From Tetrapyrgos nigripes (Eukaryota; Basidiomycota; Agaricomycetes; Agaricales; Campanellaceae): a stretch of 64,000 nt of DNA. Each line of letters begins with the position of its first letter. Position 1 is the stretch's first letter. The translations under genes and the position numbers were made by a program. Under the pieces are notes generated by a model. It saw only the letters and a list, made by a program, of their open reading frames with translations. It was not told the DNA's origin and searched no databases. Shown here piece by piece: positions 34,690-46,920 of this stretch. Location: assembly GCA_013368315.1 (NCBI GenBank), contig JAACJM010000042.1, positions 62,001 through 126,000 on the forward strand, read 5' to 3'.

Positions 34690-36832
34690 CTCGGAACACA
34701 GCTGAGGGTCATCTAACTACGCGGCCAGGGGTGGCTTCCTTGTTAACATGTTGCGCTTGAGCTCAGACGTTCTCAATCAATGTCTGGGCAATTTCTTCGG
34801 GTAGAAGACAGAAGAATTTCAGCAATATTGTCAATCAATCGTAGCTGGAATCCAACTCACCCAAAGCTTCTACTTCTGTGCTTGCCATTTCACGACTAAC
34901 CACGTCCCAGTTGCCGATTTAAAAAATGGTCCTTTACGCCCCCGGCCTTTGCACTGGCCTATGCCAGACTCCTCCACATCATGACTTCCATGTCATATGA
35001 GTGACGACGACGTCCAATCCTGAAGGGTGTACAGGGAGACGACATTGGTCAGGGAGAAAAGCGTCCTCCTCTTCGATGACTAGGACAACTATCGACGTGA
35101 GGAGCTCACGAATCCAGAAGGTAACTCAACATAAGAACTGTAGATGAACGAGATCACTATTAGCTCCCAGCCGTCTCAGGATAGGAAAGGACAGCTTACC
35201 GGGATACCCATCTTCATGTTGACCGCCTTCCAAGCTGAAGCTGACCGCCTATTCCTTTCCAACACACTCCTTCTATACGCACTCAACTAGTGCTCTCTGA
35301 AACGTCATCTGGCCAAATTTTGTCATACGGTATGCAAAGGCAGATACGGCAGGGATCATCCAAAGGTTTTCGTTTTCGTTTTCAGGAACGGTTCTTCGCC
35401 TTTGACTTGGACAAGGAAGGCAACCTATAGAGCACGACGACAATGATTCCGAGGGTTAGTGTTCTGGAAGACGGTAGTAAGAGATAACGCACAATCTAGC
35501 CCCAGACTATTTGACAGAGGGGAAAAATGGAGAAAGCCATTGACAAAAAGCAGGCCGCTACAAGTCTCTCCGCCGACATTCGTCCTTCAAGTCGGTACCG
35601 ATATGTCACAAAAGACGAATACACTGGTTCAAAATTGTGGATGTGCTGAAAGCGCGATATTTTGGTGCCTGTCTTCAGACATCATCAAGGCAATCATTGA
35701 GATACTTCAGCGTGGAAGATTTGAAGCAGGTTGACGCGCTGAACACCACTTCCTATTGGACCAGGACAAGCGTTGGAATTGGGAGGGACAGGAAAACCAC
35801 GTGATCTCGTTTTCTCTTCATAACATCCTTGCGAAGTACTGCTTTGTACTCACGATACATATACATCTACGTGATCGTCAAGTTGAAAGGAAGGTACATG
35901 CAAAGCGTAACGTTAATAGTAGTCAACGAACTAGGAAAACACCCCAGAAAACGAAACAGCAAATTTAAAAACGAAGTGGTCCAAGTTTGGTCTAGACTAA
36001 CAAACCCTCATCCAGCGGAACAAATCTATCCCATCCTATCCTATCCTACCCCTGCCTACCCCTCACACTCCCCCGCAATGCACACACAGGTATCAGAGGC
36101 TCTCAGTTGAGAGCGCTGAGCTGAAGACTGCAGCTGAGGATGATGAGGGTGTCCCCGATGTCGAGGTCTCAATCCCGAAAGACCAGAGCCCCAAAAGATG
36201 CTAACTGGTGGCTGAGTTTGCTGAAGAGGTGCACTGTCACTTCGTAGAATCCCAGAAAGGAAGAGGTGCGAAGGCAGCCAAAGTCTAGACCTCCGGGTAC
36301 GAGGATGTATGACCTCAGAGTATGGTTTGACTTCGTCGCGGCCGGGTTGCATTTTGGCTTTGACCTGTTTTACCTAGCTTGACAAATGTCAGTTACGTGC
36401 TCTGAAAGAGTCAAAAACTGAAGAGTAAAAAGAAGTATAAAAAGAGAAAAAACGAAGTAGAGAAACATGTATTCTCATCTCACTGCTTGAAACTACTCGT
36501 TGCTTTCGTGGCGCGCTTCTTTTATCCGAAGAAATACTCACTGTTTATGATCTTGATCATCCTCAGCCAGTACAATAACCACTTTGAGATGTTTGCTGGA
36601 GTAGGACGAAGTAGGATTTGCGAGTCCCCAGTTAGAGCTAGTTAGGCGCGAGCATTCGTCGACGAGTGCTGAGATATCAGATGTTGACGGCCGTTTTACG
36701 CAGATTAGGCTAAGTTAGCTTCCGCCCAAAAAAATTTCACAACCGCAAGACACAAGACAAGACGGAACACGGATGTCAAATTGTCTTGAACAAAAAGTCT
36801 GATGAGCAAAAGGGCGTGTTCCGATTTTCGCC
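34690..36832. other. Right edge of the array and intergenic DNA
   Basis: Weak similarity to the other units continues to about 35740 (the AGATAACGCACAA block near 35480). After that the sequence is unrelated. A CTATCC/CTACCC pyrimidine repeat lies near 36025-36062. Open frames here have no domains. Confidence 0.45.
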
Positions 36833-36839
36833 TATAAAA
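36833..36839 (+). promoter_or_regulatory. TATA box of the CFEM gene
   Basis: TATAAAA lies 94 bases before the ATG of the CFEM gene, on the same strand. Confidence 0.55.
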
Positions 36840-36926
36840 CATTAAAGGTCGGTATTCGTGAATCCAAGCGCAAATCTACACACTCCCCGCACCTCTAGCT
36901 GTCTGTTGCTTCCATTCCCTTCTATC

Positions 36927-37608
36927 ATGTTGAGAGAGAGGATCGCATTCGTTTTTGGTCTCGCTGCCGCAGTTGCAGTTAACGCTCAAGACACGTCCGG
37001 AATCAACCAATGTATTCTCAACTGTACGAGCCAGGCCGCGAGCGCAAACGGTTGCGTTAGCTTGTGCGTAGCCCACTTTCTCTCCCCTTCTTCCCAAAAT
37101 AGCTGACAGGATCGTCTTTGACGCCCTCAGCGCCGACATTACTTGCGTCTGCACCAACCAGGCTTTCCAAACCGCGGCTGCTGCCTGTCTTCAAGCCAAT
37201 TGTACATCTGACGACCTCACCAACGCCCTGCAATTGCAACAGCAACAGTGTGCTGCTCGTGAGTCCTACATCCTCTTTGTGTTTTTAGCATCGTAAACGG
37301 TCTGACGTCAAATGTCTTTTGTCTCACCTCCTACAGTCAGCTCTGGTGCTTCAGGCGTTACTTCAGCTCCTCAAACATCCGCTCCTGCTTCTTCCGGCAC
37401 TGTGTCGGCCCCGACCAGTGCTCCCGTTCCCACCAGTACGTCCCCGACCAGTCGGACCAATGGTAGCGCGACTCGTACGGGTACCAGCTCGTCCAGCGCG
37501 ACTGGGCCCAGCAACACCAGCGGAGCTGTTTCGGGATTCGGGATTTCTTTGGCTATGGTTGTTGGACTTGGAGGTGCTGTCGTGGCTTCCGTGATTGGGA
37601 TGTTATAA
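36927..37608 (+). CDS. CFEM-domain GPI-anchored surface protein
   Basis: Three exons (36927-37063, 37110-37258, 37337-37608) give 185 residues. A signal peptide ends near AAVAVNAQ (residue 20). The CFEM domain covers about residues 22-97 with the cysteine pattern CILNC, NGC, CVC, AACLQANC and QQQQC, eight in all. A Ser/Thr/Pro-rich stalk and a C-terminal hydrophobic segment (AMVVGLGGAVVASVIGML) fit a GPI anchor. CFEM proteins bind haem or act in adhesion and pathogenicity in ascomycetes; the role here is unknown. The second intron-exon join needs the CTGACAG acceptor to keep the frame. Confidence 0.9.
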
Positions 37609-38354
37609 GGCGGATTTGACGTTGAGGATCTAATATATGGCGCCGAATCACGGTTTCAGGGGATAGAACAGAACTTTTTTGAATTGACGTTGAACAATGG
37701 CACTACCAGGATATCCAGATCTTCAATTTACACACTTGTTCTTTCTTTTCGAATGAAGCTAAGCAGCGAGGTAGTTTGAGAGACTGAAACCAAGAGAGTG
37801 TGTACAAGTGTTTGTCCAAACAGAGAACACCGTTCTTCCTAAGCGTTCTCCTTATTGACCTCTTCCATTGGAGTCTCACAAGGGCGTCATAACCGACGAA
37901 AAAGACCTCGCTGGGTACAGATTTGATACCCAGAAGCTCCTCGTTAGCTCCTCGTTTTGACGTCGCGCGTCATCTCCTCATTGTCTTGGAAGGAGTCTAA
38001 TCGACAAACCCTGGCCCAATCTGATCATTGTCGAAGCCGGTCTTTCAACCGTTTGGCACAATGACGAAGTGCCTGTTGTCATATGATAGGCTATATGCCC
38101 TAATTCTATGAACCTCAAGTGACTTCTCATTGGCAGCAATCTTCGTAATTATCAATGTAGACGAACTTGGGGTTCATCAGTTCCTCAAAGGGAAACAATC
38201 CAGCGATAACATCGGGACAGAAGGCCTTGCATGAGAGTTTCTTCTCAGAGCTCTGTCTATCTGCAAACCCCTGTATCTACGCAATACACGTATAAAACGG
38301 ACGTCCCAAGCTATCATCCAAAATACTATCGCCCAGTATCTCTGATTCCTTCCG
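37609..38354. other. Intergenic, no gene seen
   Basis: 3' region of the CFEM gene and promoter region of the dehydrogenase. No supported frame or repeat. Confidence 0.5.
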
Positions 38355-39549
38355 ATGTCCACCACTACCTATGAATCCATCCAATTCCGTGGCTCTCCTT
38401 CTGGAGAGGTCGTCCAGAAAACCTACACTTACGACGGACTCGCTCCAAACGAGGTCATCATCAAGGTGACGGCTAGTGGACTCTGTTTCACAGATATCCA
38501 TATGTTGAATAGCGATATGGTTTTGGGGCATGAAGGTGCGTTCCAGGCTTCGTTTTTTACCCTTATCGTGACTCAGATCTTTCCAGGAGTCGGTATCGTC
38601 CAAGCTGTCGGATCCGGCTGCAAGACTGTCAAAGTCGGTGATCGAGTCGGCTGGGGGTACACTAACAGTAAGCCTTGCTGGTCTCCTCGTCAACAACCAT
38701 ACTAATAACCACCCACCTATTGCAGGCTGCTGCGAAAAATGCGAATTCTGCCTCGGTCAAGACGACTCGTACTGTAAACAAGTCGAATGGTACGGTATGG
38801 CCAATCAAGACTGCGGCTCCCTCAGCAGTATTGCAAAACGTAAAGAAGAGTGGCTCTTCAAGATTCCTTCCGAAATGACCGATATCGATGCTGCTCCTCT
38901 TATGTGTGGAGGCGCAACTGTCTGGTCCCCAATTATCCGAAACTGCAAATGCTTTGACCGTGTAGGCATCATCGGTATTGGAGGCCTAGGCCACCTCGCT
39001 ATTCAACTACTTCGTAAAATGGGGTGCGATGTTGTGGTGTTTTCTACAGACGCTTCGAAACGCGATGAAGCACTTTCTCTGGGGGCGAATGAATTTCATG
39101 TTGTCAAAGGCTTGCAGAAGGATTATGGAGAGTTGGATATCAAGCCAGTGGATAGGATGTTGATTTCTACGTCAGCGAAGATTCCTATGGGGCAGTTCTA
39201 TCCCATTATGAAGCCGAGGTCGACGATTATTCCGCTTACGGTGGATCAGGGTGATTTGACGGTGCCGTATACTCAGCATGTTCTGACGGGGATGACGCTT
39301 CAGGGGAGTGCGATTTCGCCTAGGTTGGAACAGTGCGTTGGATTTGTTCTTTTTCTGAGGATTTTCTTGCTGAGAACCTTTTGGTTTGATTTGGCTTATA
39401 GGCAGAAAATGCTGGACTTTGCTGCGCGTAATGAAATCCATGTTATGGCCGAAAAGTTCCCTTTGACCTTGAAAGGTGTCAATGAGGCCGTCGAGAAGTT
39501 GAAGAGCGGAAAGATGCGATATCGTGGAGTGCTTATTCCGGAGAACTGA
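38355..39549 (+). CDS. Zinc-dependent alcohol dehydrogenase (cinnamyl/aryl-alcohol type)
   Basis: Four exons (38355-38535, 38587-38667, 38726-39332, 39402-39549) give 338 residues. Medium-chain zinc dehydrogenase that reduces aldehydes to alcohols with NAD(P)H. Visible parts: catalytic zinc ligands in SGLCFTDIHML and LGHEGVG, structural zinc cysteines in CCEKCEFCLGQDDSYC, and the Rossmann motif GIGGLGHLAIQLLRKMG. The order and the C-terminal KLKSGKMRYRGVL match the cinnamyl alcohol dehydrogenase branch (ADH6/7-like in yeast). Cofactor choice cannot be settled by eye, although the strand after the Rossmann turn reads VVVFSTDASKRDEA, where Ser and Lys/Arg favour NADPH. Confidence 0.92.
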
Positions 39550-40210
39550 TGGAAAGAGAGAAGAATGTCCAAGTCGTTTTCAGTCACTGTATAGTATCAC
39601 GCAATGATTCCAGTCAGACAAACTAAACTATCAGACTTGAAACTGTTCTCAGATGTAGACCCAGGGTCATTGCAGCAAGTGGCTACCGACGAGATAATAG
39701 TGCTCGAGGTGAGCAAAGCCCGCGTCAAGGCCCCATCTCACGACCGTTCCATACCACAGTTTGGCTTTGGGAAATGCTTCTTCTCCTCGGGCAGTGCACA
39801 AAATACTAACCGTCGGAACCTGATTGTGCTGAGTTCCGGTCATTGGTCACCATAACCAGATGGATCTACAGCAGTTTAAACGCACTGCGAGTTCGTCCTC
39901 CCTGGAAGTGGTCGGTCCCGGGGCACACTCCTCCTCTGGGGGAGATTATGGGATCCCCTTTCAGACCATTCATACAAATCAAGCATACCCCTAAGCCTCC
40001 TTCCTTCCTTTTCCTCTTTGCTACATAGCCACTCTCGGAATCGTCATCCCAATTTCCAACGGGCTCAGCCATACGACCGACGATATGCAAATATGACGTC
40101 TGCGACGGCTCATTTTGCCCGACTCGACTGTAGCTTCAAACCTTAAATACGAATGGCTCGACAATCAGCGCAGTTCGTCAGCATCAACACCCAAACTCAA
40201 CGAGCACCAC
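39550..40210. other. Intergenic, no gene seen
   Basis: No supported gene. A CTTAAATAC element near 40142 is a possible core promoter for the secreted protein that follows. Confidence 0.4.
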
Positions 40211-40796
40211 ATGAAATTCATCACCTCTGCCTTCTCCACTCTTATTCTCGTCGCTGGCGTCCTCGGCCAGTCCGCTTATATCGAGACGCCTACCAAGGGC
40301 AATTCCGTGACTGCTGGGACGTCTTTGGTTATCGACGTTGTTCGTCCGGTGAGTCTCCATTCTTGTGAAAGATGCTAGTGCTGATCTCAACCGTACGATT
40401 CACACAGAACACCATCTCCTCATCAGTCGAAATCGGTATCGCCATTGGTATCGCTAGCTGCGCAGCTTCCAGATGTTATTCTGCCGCCGAAACTCTGGGC
40501 ACTTTGCTCTACAATGGGATCTTTAACCCTCAGTACGACGCCAAACCATTCGAAACTGGTCAATATCAGCCTCATCAGGAAATTACTGTACAAATTCCTG
40601 AGGATTTCACGAAGGGTGATGCTCAGATTAATTTTGCCCATTTCTTTCTTCTTGGGGTGCGTACTACTACCTACTTTCAGATTTATGACTTGCCAGATCA
40701 GCTGGTTCTGACGAAACTTTGTTCACCTCGTTGATCTCACAGGCTAGTCTTTCTCCCACCGTTGAAACTTCCAGCGTCTCTGTGGAAGTGAAGTAG
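40211..40796 (+). CDS. Small secreted protein, unknown function
   Basis: Three exons joined at GT-AG introns (about 40350-40407 and 40657-40743) give about 146 residues. A signal peptide MKFITSAFSTLILVAGVLGQ is followed by SAYIETPTKGNSVTAGTSLVIDV, a beta-strand-rich domain with few cysteines (SCAASRC), and FFLLG-ASLSPTVETSSVSVEV at the end. From memory, such 15-kDa secreted beta-sandwich proteins are common in Agaricomycetes. No enzymatic motif is seen. The stop is the TAG at 40794-40796. Confidence 0.75.
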
Positions 40797-41277
40797 GAAG
40801 ATTCCATTGTTCTCAATTAGCATGGACTCAATATATGGATTGCTTTAACGTCCTCAATCACATTGTGTTAAGTAACAATGATGAAAATTACCAGGTGATA
40901 TCGAATCCAGGGATTGTACCGCGCTTTCAAGCGCTTTTGGTTGTTCGGTAAGATAGCTACGTATATATGCTCGAGAAATGGCCTTTTGAAGCTCTGGCTG
41001 ATACTGATAGAGACTAAGAGGAAAAGTAGGCCTCTATCACGACGCGTTTAGGGGCAGAAATGACGTGTCAGCGGAGATTGAAGTTGGCAATCACAGGTTT
41101 GTCAGTGGCAGTCACCATCGTCGAGCTGGCAGCAATGCGCTATATCCGATCTTTCTTCCCTTACTTCCACATCATCACTTTGAGTATCTCCCATCCCTAG
41201 TTCTTCAGTTAGTTCCTCCCTAACGTCGACCGTTAGCGACAATTGGTTTAACTTCCGACTGCAAGGCTCCTGTGACC
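40797..41277. other. Intergenic, promoter side of the F-box gene
   Basis: No supported gene in about 480 bases. Confidence 0.4.
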
Positions 41278-42999
41278 ATGTCCTCGCCGTCTCCAACCTT
41301 TCCTACTGAACTCGCCGAATTCATCATTGACCACGTCTACTGGGCAGACTGTGGACCTTCCTTCGACTACGAAACACACTGCTCTCTCGCCTCAGCCAAA
41401 CACCGTACCCTCCTCGCCTGTTCCCTTGTCTCGCGCGCCTGGCTACCCCGTAGTCGAATCCACTTGTTCAGCATCGTCAACCTCAACTCGAGCAATGATA
41501 GTATCACTCGTTTTATCGACCTCGTTCAAAATCCTACACAGACGCTAACACCATACATCCGTGATCTTACATTTTCGGATAGTCGACATTGGGCGGATCC
41601 GTATGCTTATGACAGTATCAAAAAGCACTCTGATTTCGATATCAGAGAAACTTGGCATGGAAGGGATCTACCTTTGCTCCTTTCTGGACTTTCCTCACTC
41701 GAACGGCTTTCGCTTTATAACGTCTCTTTTCAGTCAGCTGTGCTAGAAAGTGGTGCTGGTGCTGGCGCTAGTGTAGAAGGAGGAGGTGGAGGCGGAGGTG
41801 GAGCAGTAGCACTGCTCTCGAGTTTTCCGTGCCTGAAAATGTTGGATCTACAATCCCAATGCGCTTTTGATTCCAAGGAACACTTTTTTGAGTGTATCTC
41901 CGCCGTTGGAAGGTCAAGTGTCTTGGAGGATTTGTCTCTAGGCCCGATTGAATGCACGAGGAATACCTTCAAGCTTACTGTTGAGAGTCGAGTTAGGCAG
42001 AAGAGGATGGCGAAGTCGAAGGGAGATTCGGAATGGGCGTATCCGAGACCTCCTACTCCTCTTGCGCCGAGTCCTGGTACTAGCTTGGACGTATGGCCTC
42101 CTCCACCGATTCACTTGAAGTCGTTACGATTTCAGATGGGTCATGCAGAGAGTTTGGGGATAAATCTTATCGAAGATGTTACGAAGTGGTTTTCCTCCAT
42201 CGATAGTCCGCCAAACGTTCAAACCGTTTATGGTGAAAGCCTGTGGGACGAACAAGTCGTTCCACTCGCTTCGTATGTCCAGGCGTTGACGGGCTCGTTG
42301 AGACGGCTTGGGATTGGGTTCTTTTCAAGTGCACAGGCAGGTGAGTTTTAGTCCTGGCTATCCGTCAGTGGAGGATGGTCACTCACGTTGATGCTTTTTC
42401 ACATACAAACAGCCGAATTTACTCGAAACGTCGATTTATCAAAGCATCAACACCTCGAATCCATTAAATTCCAGTTCATCGACCTCAACTCTCCATCTCT
42501 CGACGTACCACATTCCGCGGATCATATATATCCTCTCCTTGATCAAATCGCCTCCTCTTCCTCTTCCCCCTCAGCCTTACCATCAAAGAAAATGAAAGAA
42601 ATCTGGCTCCACGTACGGATCAATCAACCAGAAGATCTGAATTTGCTCAATTGGGAAGAATTACGACGTATACTCCATAAAGAGGCGTTTAGGGATTTGG
42701 AGAGATTTGTTGTTGAAGATGGGTTTAACGGTTTGTCGAAGGATAAGGATACAGTGGAAGAGACGAAGAAGTTTATAGACGAGTGCCTCCGGGTGGGCCC
42801 GGGGAAAGAGAGGTCTAGATCTATTGTGCAGGTGTATACGAAGGAGTCGGAAGACCATATGGATATGCAGGCTGAGGTAGATAAGCGGGCGGTTTCGGAG
42901 GATATGAGAGCTAGATGGAAGATGAGGAATGCGTTTGATCAGGCGCAGGCGAAGAAAGATGAGGAAGAATTTAATGCAGGGGATTTTTTGTTTGCGTGA
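41278..42999 (+). CDS. F-box-like protein of the Agaricomycete type
   Basis: Two exons (41278-42340, 42413-42999) give 549 residues. An F-box-like segment lies at about residues 7-65 (FPTELAEFIIDHVYW ... LLACSLVSRAWLPRSRIHLF), the form found in hundreds of Agaricomycete proteins. Irregular leucine-rich stretches follow (LSGLSSLERLSLYNVSF, FPCLKMLDLQSQCAF, VLEDLSLGPIE), interrupted by a Gly-rich run near residues 158-180. The likely role is substrate adaptor of an SCF ubiquitin ligase, inferred from family only. The C-terminal region is charged and helical. The first Met at 41278 is preceded in frame only by a GTG. Confidence 0.85.
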
Positions 43000-44075
43000 T
43001 TAATGAATGAGTCAACTACTGTGGCGATTTTTGGACTTGGTTTTCGGGATTTGACTACTGTACAACATTGTATCAACGTATGGACTGCTGTGTACATGCA
43101 CCAGCTGAATCTCAGGCTAAAAACAATCACAGAGATGATAGAGATATCTTGCCAGTTCCATCTCTGGGATTCGGGATTAAGCATCAAGCCCCGAGTTAGC
43201 TAGGTAAGCAGGTTCATATGGCGTAGTAATCCTCAATTCGATAGTATACATGTAATTCTCAGTAGGTATATATTTTTTTCTGTTGCTAATGCAACCATGC
43301 GGAACGAGCGATTGTGGTCAAAGCGAGGTAGATTGTAGATTGTAGATTTCACCGCTCCGGAAAAGAATCGCATGAAAGGCCTTGAAAGGCTCGAGGCCTC
43401 AAAGGTGAAAATTATACTGTCGAATTGGAGACCACTACATATTACTCTCCGGCGAAAGTGGATCAGTGGGCTGCGGGAGGCTGCAGGTCTAGTCAGCCAC
43501 TACGTGGACAGTGGGTCCTGGATGACTTATTAAATTATAATATCACCTACTGTTTGTCTAGAGTCCAGACATCTCTCGACCACTGTCAGCATACAATGTA
43601 CAGCATCTTTTCGCCATATCCAGAACAGTCCAGAACCCAACGGGACAAAAATCTGGGTGACAACTCACGAGTAGGAGCCTGTAGGAGCAATGAGCGTGCC
43701 GGTCGGATCATGCCCCTATAAGCGATTTTTCCGGTGGCTATGTCCTCTTCGACGGTTCGTGTTCGAAAATTGCAAGGTATGTAGCTACTGGTATGTGACT
43801 GCGTTCTTGGATGAAACGATATTTCTACTCTAGCAGTCACCAGGGATATCCATAAAACTTCATATGCGTACAACCTACGGGTTGAAGAACAGGCGGCCCC
43901 CGAACCCAACCATAACGTTAGCCAAGAACTCATGGGTCAACTGAATATGATTTCACCCATCCGCTTATAGAACCAAGCAGTCCAGTGCACGGTGTAACAT
44001 ACCCACTCCTTAAAAACCCCAAGCATTCCGCTTGTCCACTCTCTTTTCCCCTACAGAAACTCTTTTCTTTTTCGA
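43000..44075. other. Intergenic, no gene seen
   Basis: Contains a short TAGATTGTAGATTGTAGATT repeat near 43330 and otherwise no frame with a domain. The last 60 bases are pyrimidine-rich, a usual fungal promoter feature before the GMC gene. Confidence 0.45.
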
Positions 44076-46529
44076 ATGATGTGGTCCTCTCTCGTTTTGA
44101 CCACACTCCTCACACTCTCTTTTAATCATCATGTCTCTGCAACGAGCTCAAACTCCCGTGTCCGTCGCAACGCAAACAAACTGAAAGCACGCGCTGCTGT
44201 TACCAATATTCTCAACCAAGATTCCTCAATAAAAAGTTCATATGATTTTGTCATCGTTGGAGGAGGTTTGGCTGGTTTGGCCGTGGCTTCGAGGCTCTCA
44301 GAGGACTCGAATACGACTGTGTTAGTAGTAGAAGCTGGCCAGAGCGGGGATGATGTTAAAACTCAGATTAGTGAGCCTTACCCTGTGTCTCCAACCTGAA
44401 GCGAACAACTGACATCGACAACGTTTGTTAGACACACCCGCCGACACATACTACGATTCCCTAACTGGCACGGAATACGACTATTCATACAGCACTGCTT
44501 CCCAATCCAATCTCAACAACCGCGAGTGTAAATGGCCGCGAGGAAAGGTCCTCGGTGGATCCTCTGCTATCAATGGAATGTACATGGTCAGGCCGAATCA
44601 GCTCGAGATTGATGCATGGGCCTCTATAGCTTCATCCTCTTCCGATTCGTCATCGAGTTCGTGGGCATGGAATTCTTTCTACTCTGCAATGAAGAAGGCA
44701 GAAACGTTTGACGCGCCTTCGGATGATGTTGCCAAGACTGCAGGCATTGTGTATAATGAGGGAAGCTATGGCAACAGTGGACCTATACATTGGGGTTATC
44801 CTGGCTAGTGAGTGTCGTAATTCTTGCTTCATTATTTTTCCAACCGCAGTGTGCAGCACCTTCCCGGTCCTCGCCGACTGGTCCCCCACCCTCTCCACCC
44901 TTGGCGTCCCTCTCAACTCAGACCCAACTTCGGGCAACAACACCGGTAGCTTCATCGCCAACTCTGCTATTCGCAAATCCGACTGGACTCGTTCATATTC
45001 TCGGTCTGCCTACATCGACTCCGTCCAACAGAGCCGGACAAATCTCGATATTCTTGCTGGTGCTACTGTCACCTCTATAGTATGGGATTCCTCAGCTGAT
45101 AGCGATGGTAACCTCAAGGCGACTGGTGTACAATACGCCTTTTCGTCTGGTGGGGCTAAGAAGACGGTCAAAGCGAATAAGGAAGTTATTCTTGCTGGTG
45201 GAACGATTGGGTCTGCGCAGGTATGTTTATCTGGGACCGACTCTATTCTTGCAGCCGTCTAAATCTCATACCACAGGTCCTCATGGTCAGCGGTGTTGGA
45301 CCGAAGGACGTCCTGGACGGTGCTGGAGTCAGTGTCAAGATCGAGCTGCCCGGTGTTGGTCAGAGACTGCAAGATCACTTGGTCAGTTTCATTTATTTTG
45401 TGTTCTCAATCAGGGTTGACGAATGGGATGGATCATATACACAGAGCGCCTCCACCAGCTACTCCACCACCATAACTACCGCTGGCAAGATCCACAACCA
45501 AGCCTCTTCCAACTCTAACTTTGCTAATACCGCTTCTACACCCGAGTTTATGTCCTACGTCAACTCTGCCACCGCCTATGTCCCTCTTTCTGCCCTTGTG
45601 GACGCTTCGAGCGCTTCCTCTCTCATCTCGGAAGCTCAATCGAGTATGGAGGACCACGCAAATACTTTCAAGTCTGGTGGTTATAAAGGCGATGGAAATG
45701 GTCAAGTTGATGACACCGTCGTTGAAGGCTACAAACAGGTGTACAAGACCATCACGGACAAGATGTTTGGAAGTGGTGCTGGGCAAGTCGAGTTGCTTAT
45801 CGCTTTGACTCAAGAAGGGGTCATTGTCTTGCAAGCGGCGTTGCAGCATCCTTTAAGGTCGGTGTTGATCGTGTTTTTCGACATCATTTGTTAATCTGTT
45901 TTTCTTATAGCATGGGTCGCATGTACATCACATCCGCCTCTGCTTTTGACGCCCCCGTCCTCGACCCAGCCTACCTCTCCCACCCCACCGACCTCACCAT
46001 CCTCCGCTCAGGCTTCCAACTCCTCTCCAAACTCGCCACCACCGCTCCCCTTTCCAGTAGCATGGGCGACGCTACTTTCGGCCCCGCCTCAAACTCCGAC
46101 AATGACTGGAACACATTCATCCAGGCCAACGCCGGTACCGAATATCACCCTACAGGCTCATGTGCCATGATGCCTCGTTCATTGGGTGGTGTCGTAGACG
46201 AGACTCTCAAAGTCTACGGAACGCAGAATGTTAGGGTCGTAGATGCCAGTGTCTATCCTTTCGAGTTGGCTAGTCATCTTGGTGCGCCGACGTATGGTGT
46301 TGCGGAGATTGGGGCACAGTTGATTAGGCAGCAATATAATGTGGGTGCGGTTAATCATGGGAATGGGACTGGGAACGGGACTGATAATGGATCGAGTGCG
46401 AGTGCGAGTGCGAGTGATGGGAGTGCGAATGGGAATCAGAACGGTGCGGTTGGTGGTGGTGTTAGAGCAAGCCTAGGCATCATGATGGGAGCTGTAGTGG
46501 TTGGTTTAATACACGCTGGACTTTTCTAA
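44076..46529 (+). CDS. Secreted GMC oxidoreductase with GPI-type C-terminus
   Basis: Flavin oxidoreductase of the glucose-methanol-choline family. A signal peptide ([22 protein letters not shown]) leads to the ADP-binding motif [16 protein letters not shown] and VVEAG. GMC signature 1 is [16 protein letters not shown] and signature 2 is [18 protein letters not shown]. Catalytic histidines are in [12 protein letters not shown] and in [12 protein letters not shown], the second resembling glucose oxidase. After the fold comes an Asn/Gly/Ser-rich linker and a hydrophobic tail ([18 protein letters not shown]), consistent with a GPI anchor. Introns are near 44370-44431, 44807-44850, 45222-45277 and 45858-45910. 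Whether it is a glucose, aryl-alcohol or other oxidase cannot be told. Confidence 0.92.
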
Positions 46530-46848
46530 TCTATCTGCGTACTTTGCTTTTCATATCGTTACTTATACGACGATGGTCCTAGGACCACATACTATACATA
46601 GTAGTACTACACACCTCTACCTTCTGTGATTTGTTTCCGCTGGACGCTCGGACGCTTGGAAATGTACCAGATGTTTATTAGTACGGATTGCCTTTAGTAT
46701 CTACACTTTGGGAATTGGTGCTGCTCTACAGGGGATACTATAGGAATACTTGTATGGATTGCCTTGTTATTCATGATCACTAACATAACGGACTTAGCAT
46801 AAGGCAAAAAGATGAACAGAGTAAGAAGGACGTGTACGCAAAAATAGC
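46530..46848. other. Intergenic, 3' of the GMC gene
   Basis: No gene seen. Confidence 0.45.
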
Positions 46849-46920
46849 TGACCCCTGCCCGGATTGAACGGACGACCTTGTGGACTGGAATCACACGCTC
46901 TACCGCTGAGCTAAGGGGTC
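46849..46920 (-). tRNA. tRNA-Trp (CCA), no intron
   Basis: A 72-base cloverleaf on the minus strand. The acceptor stem GACCCCT pairs with AGGGGTC, discriminator A. The D arm is GCTC/GAGC with AGCGGTA in the loop. The anticodon loop TTCCAGT holds CCA. The T arm GTCCG-TTCAATC-CGGGC has the usual TTCAA. The anticodon stem TGTGA/CCACA has one A-C mismatch next to the loop. The layout closely follows eukaryotic tRNA-Trp. No CCA tail is encoded, as expected for a nuclear gene. Confidence 0.92.

Noticed and set aside
36056..36352. 98-codon minus-strand ORF with Arg/His-rich product
   Set aside because: It overlaps a simple pyrimidine repeat and has no supporting feature.
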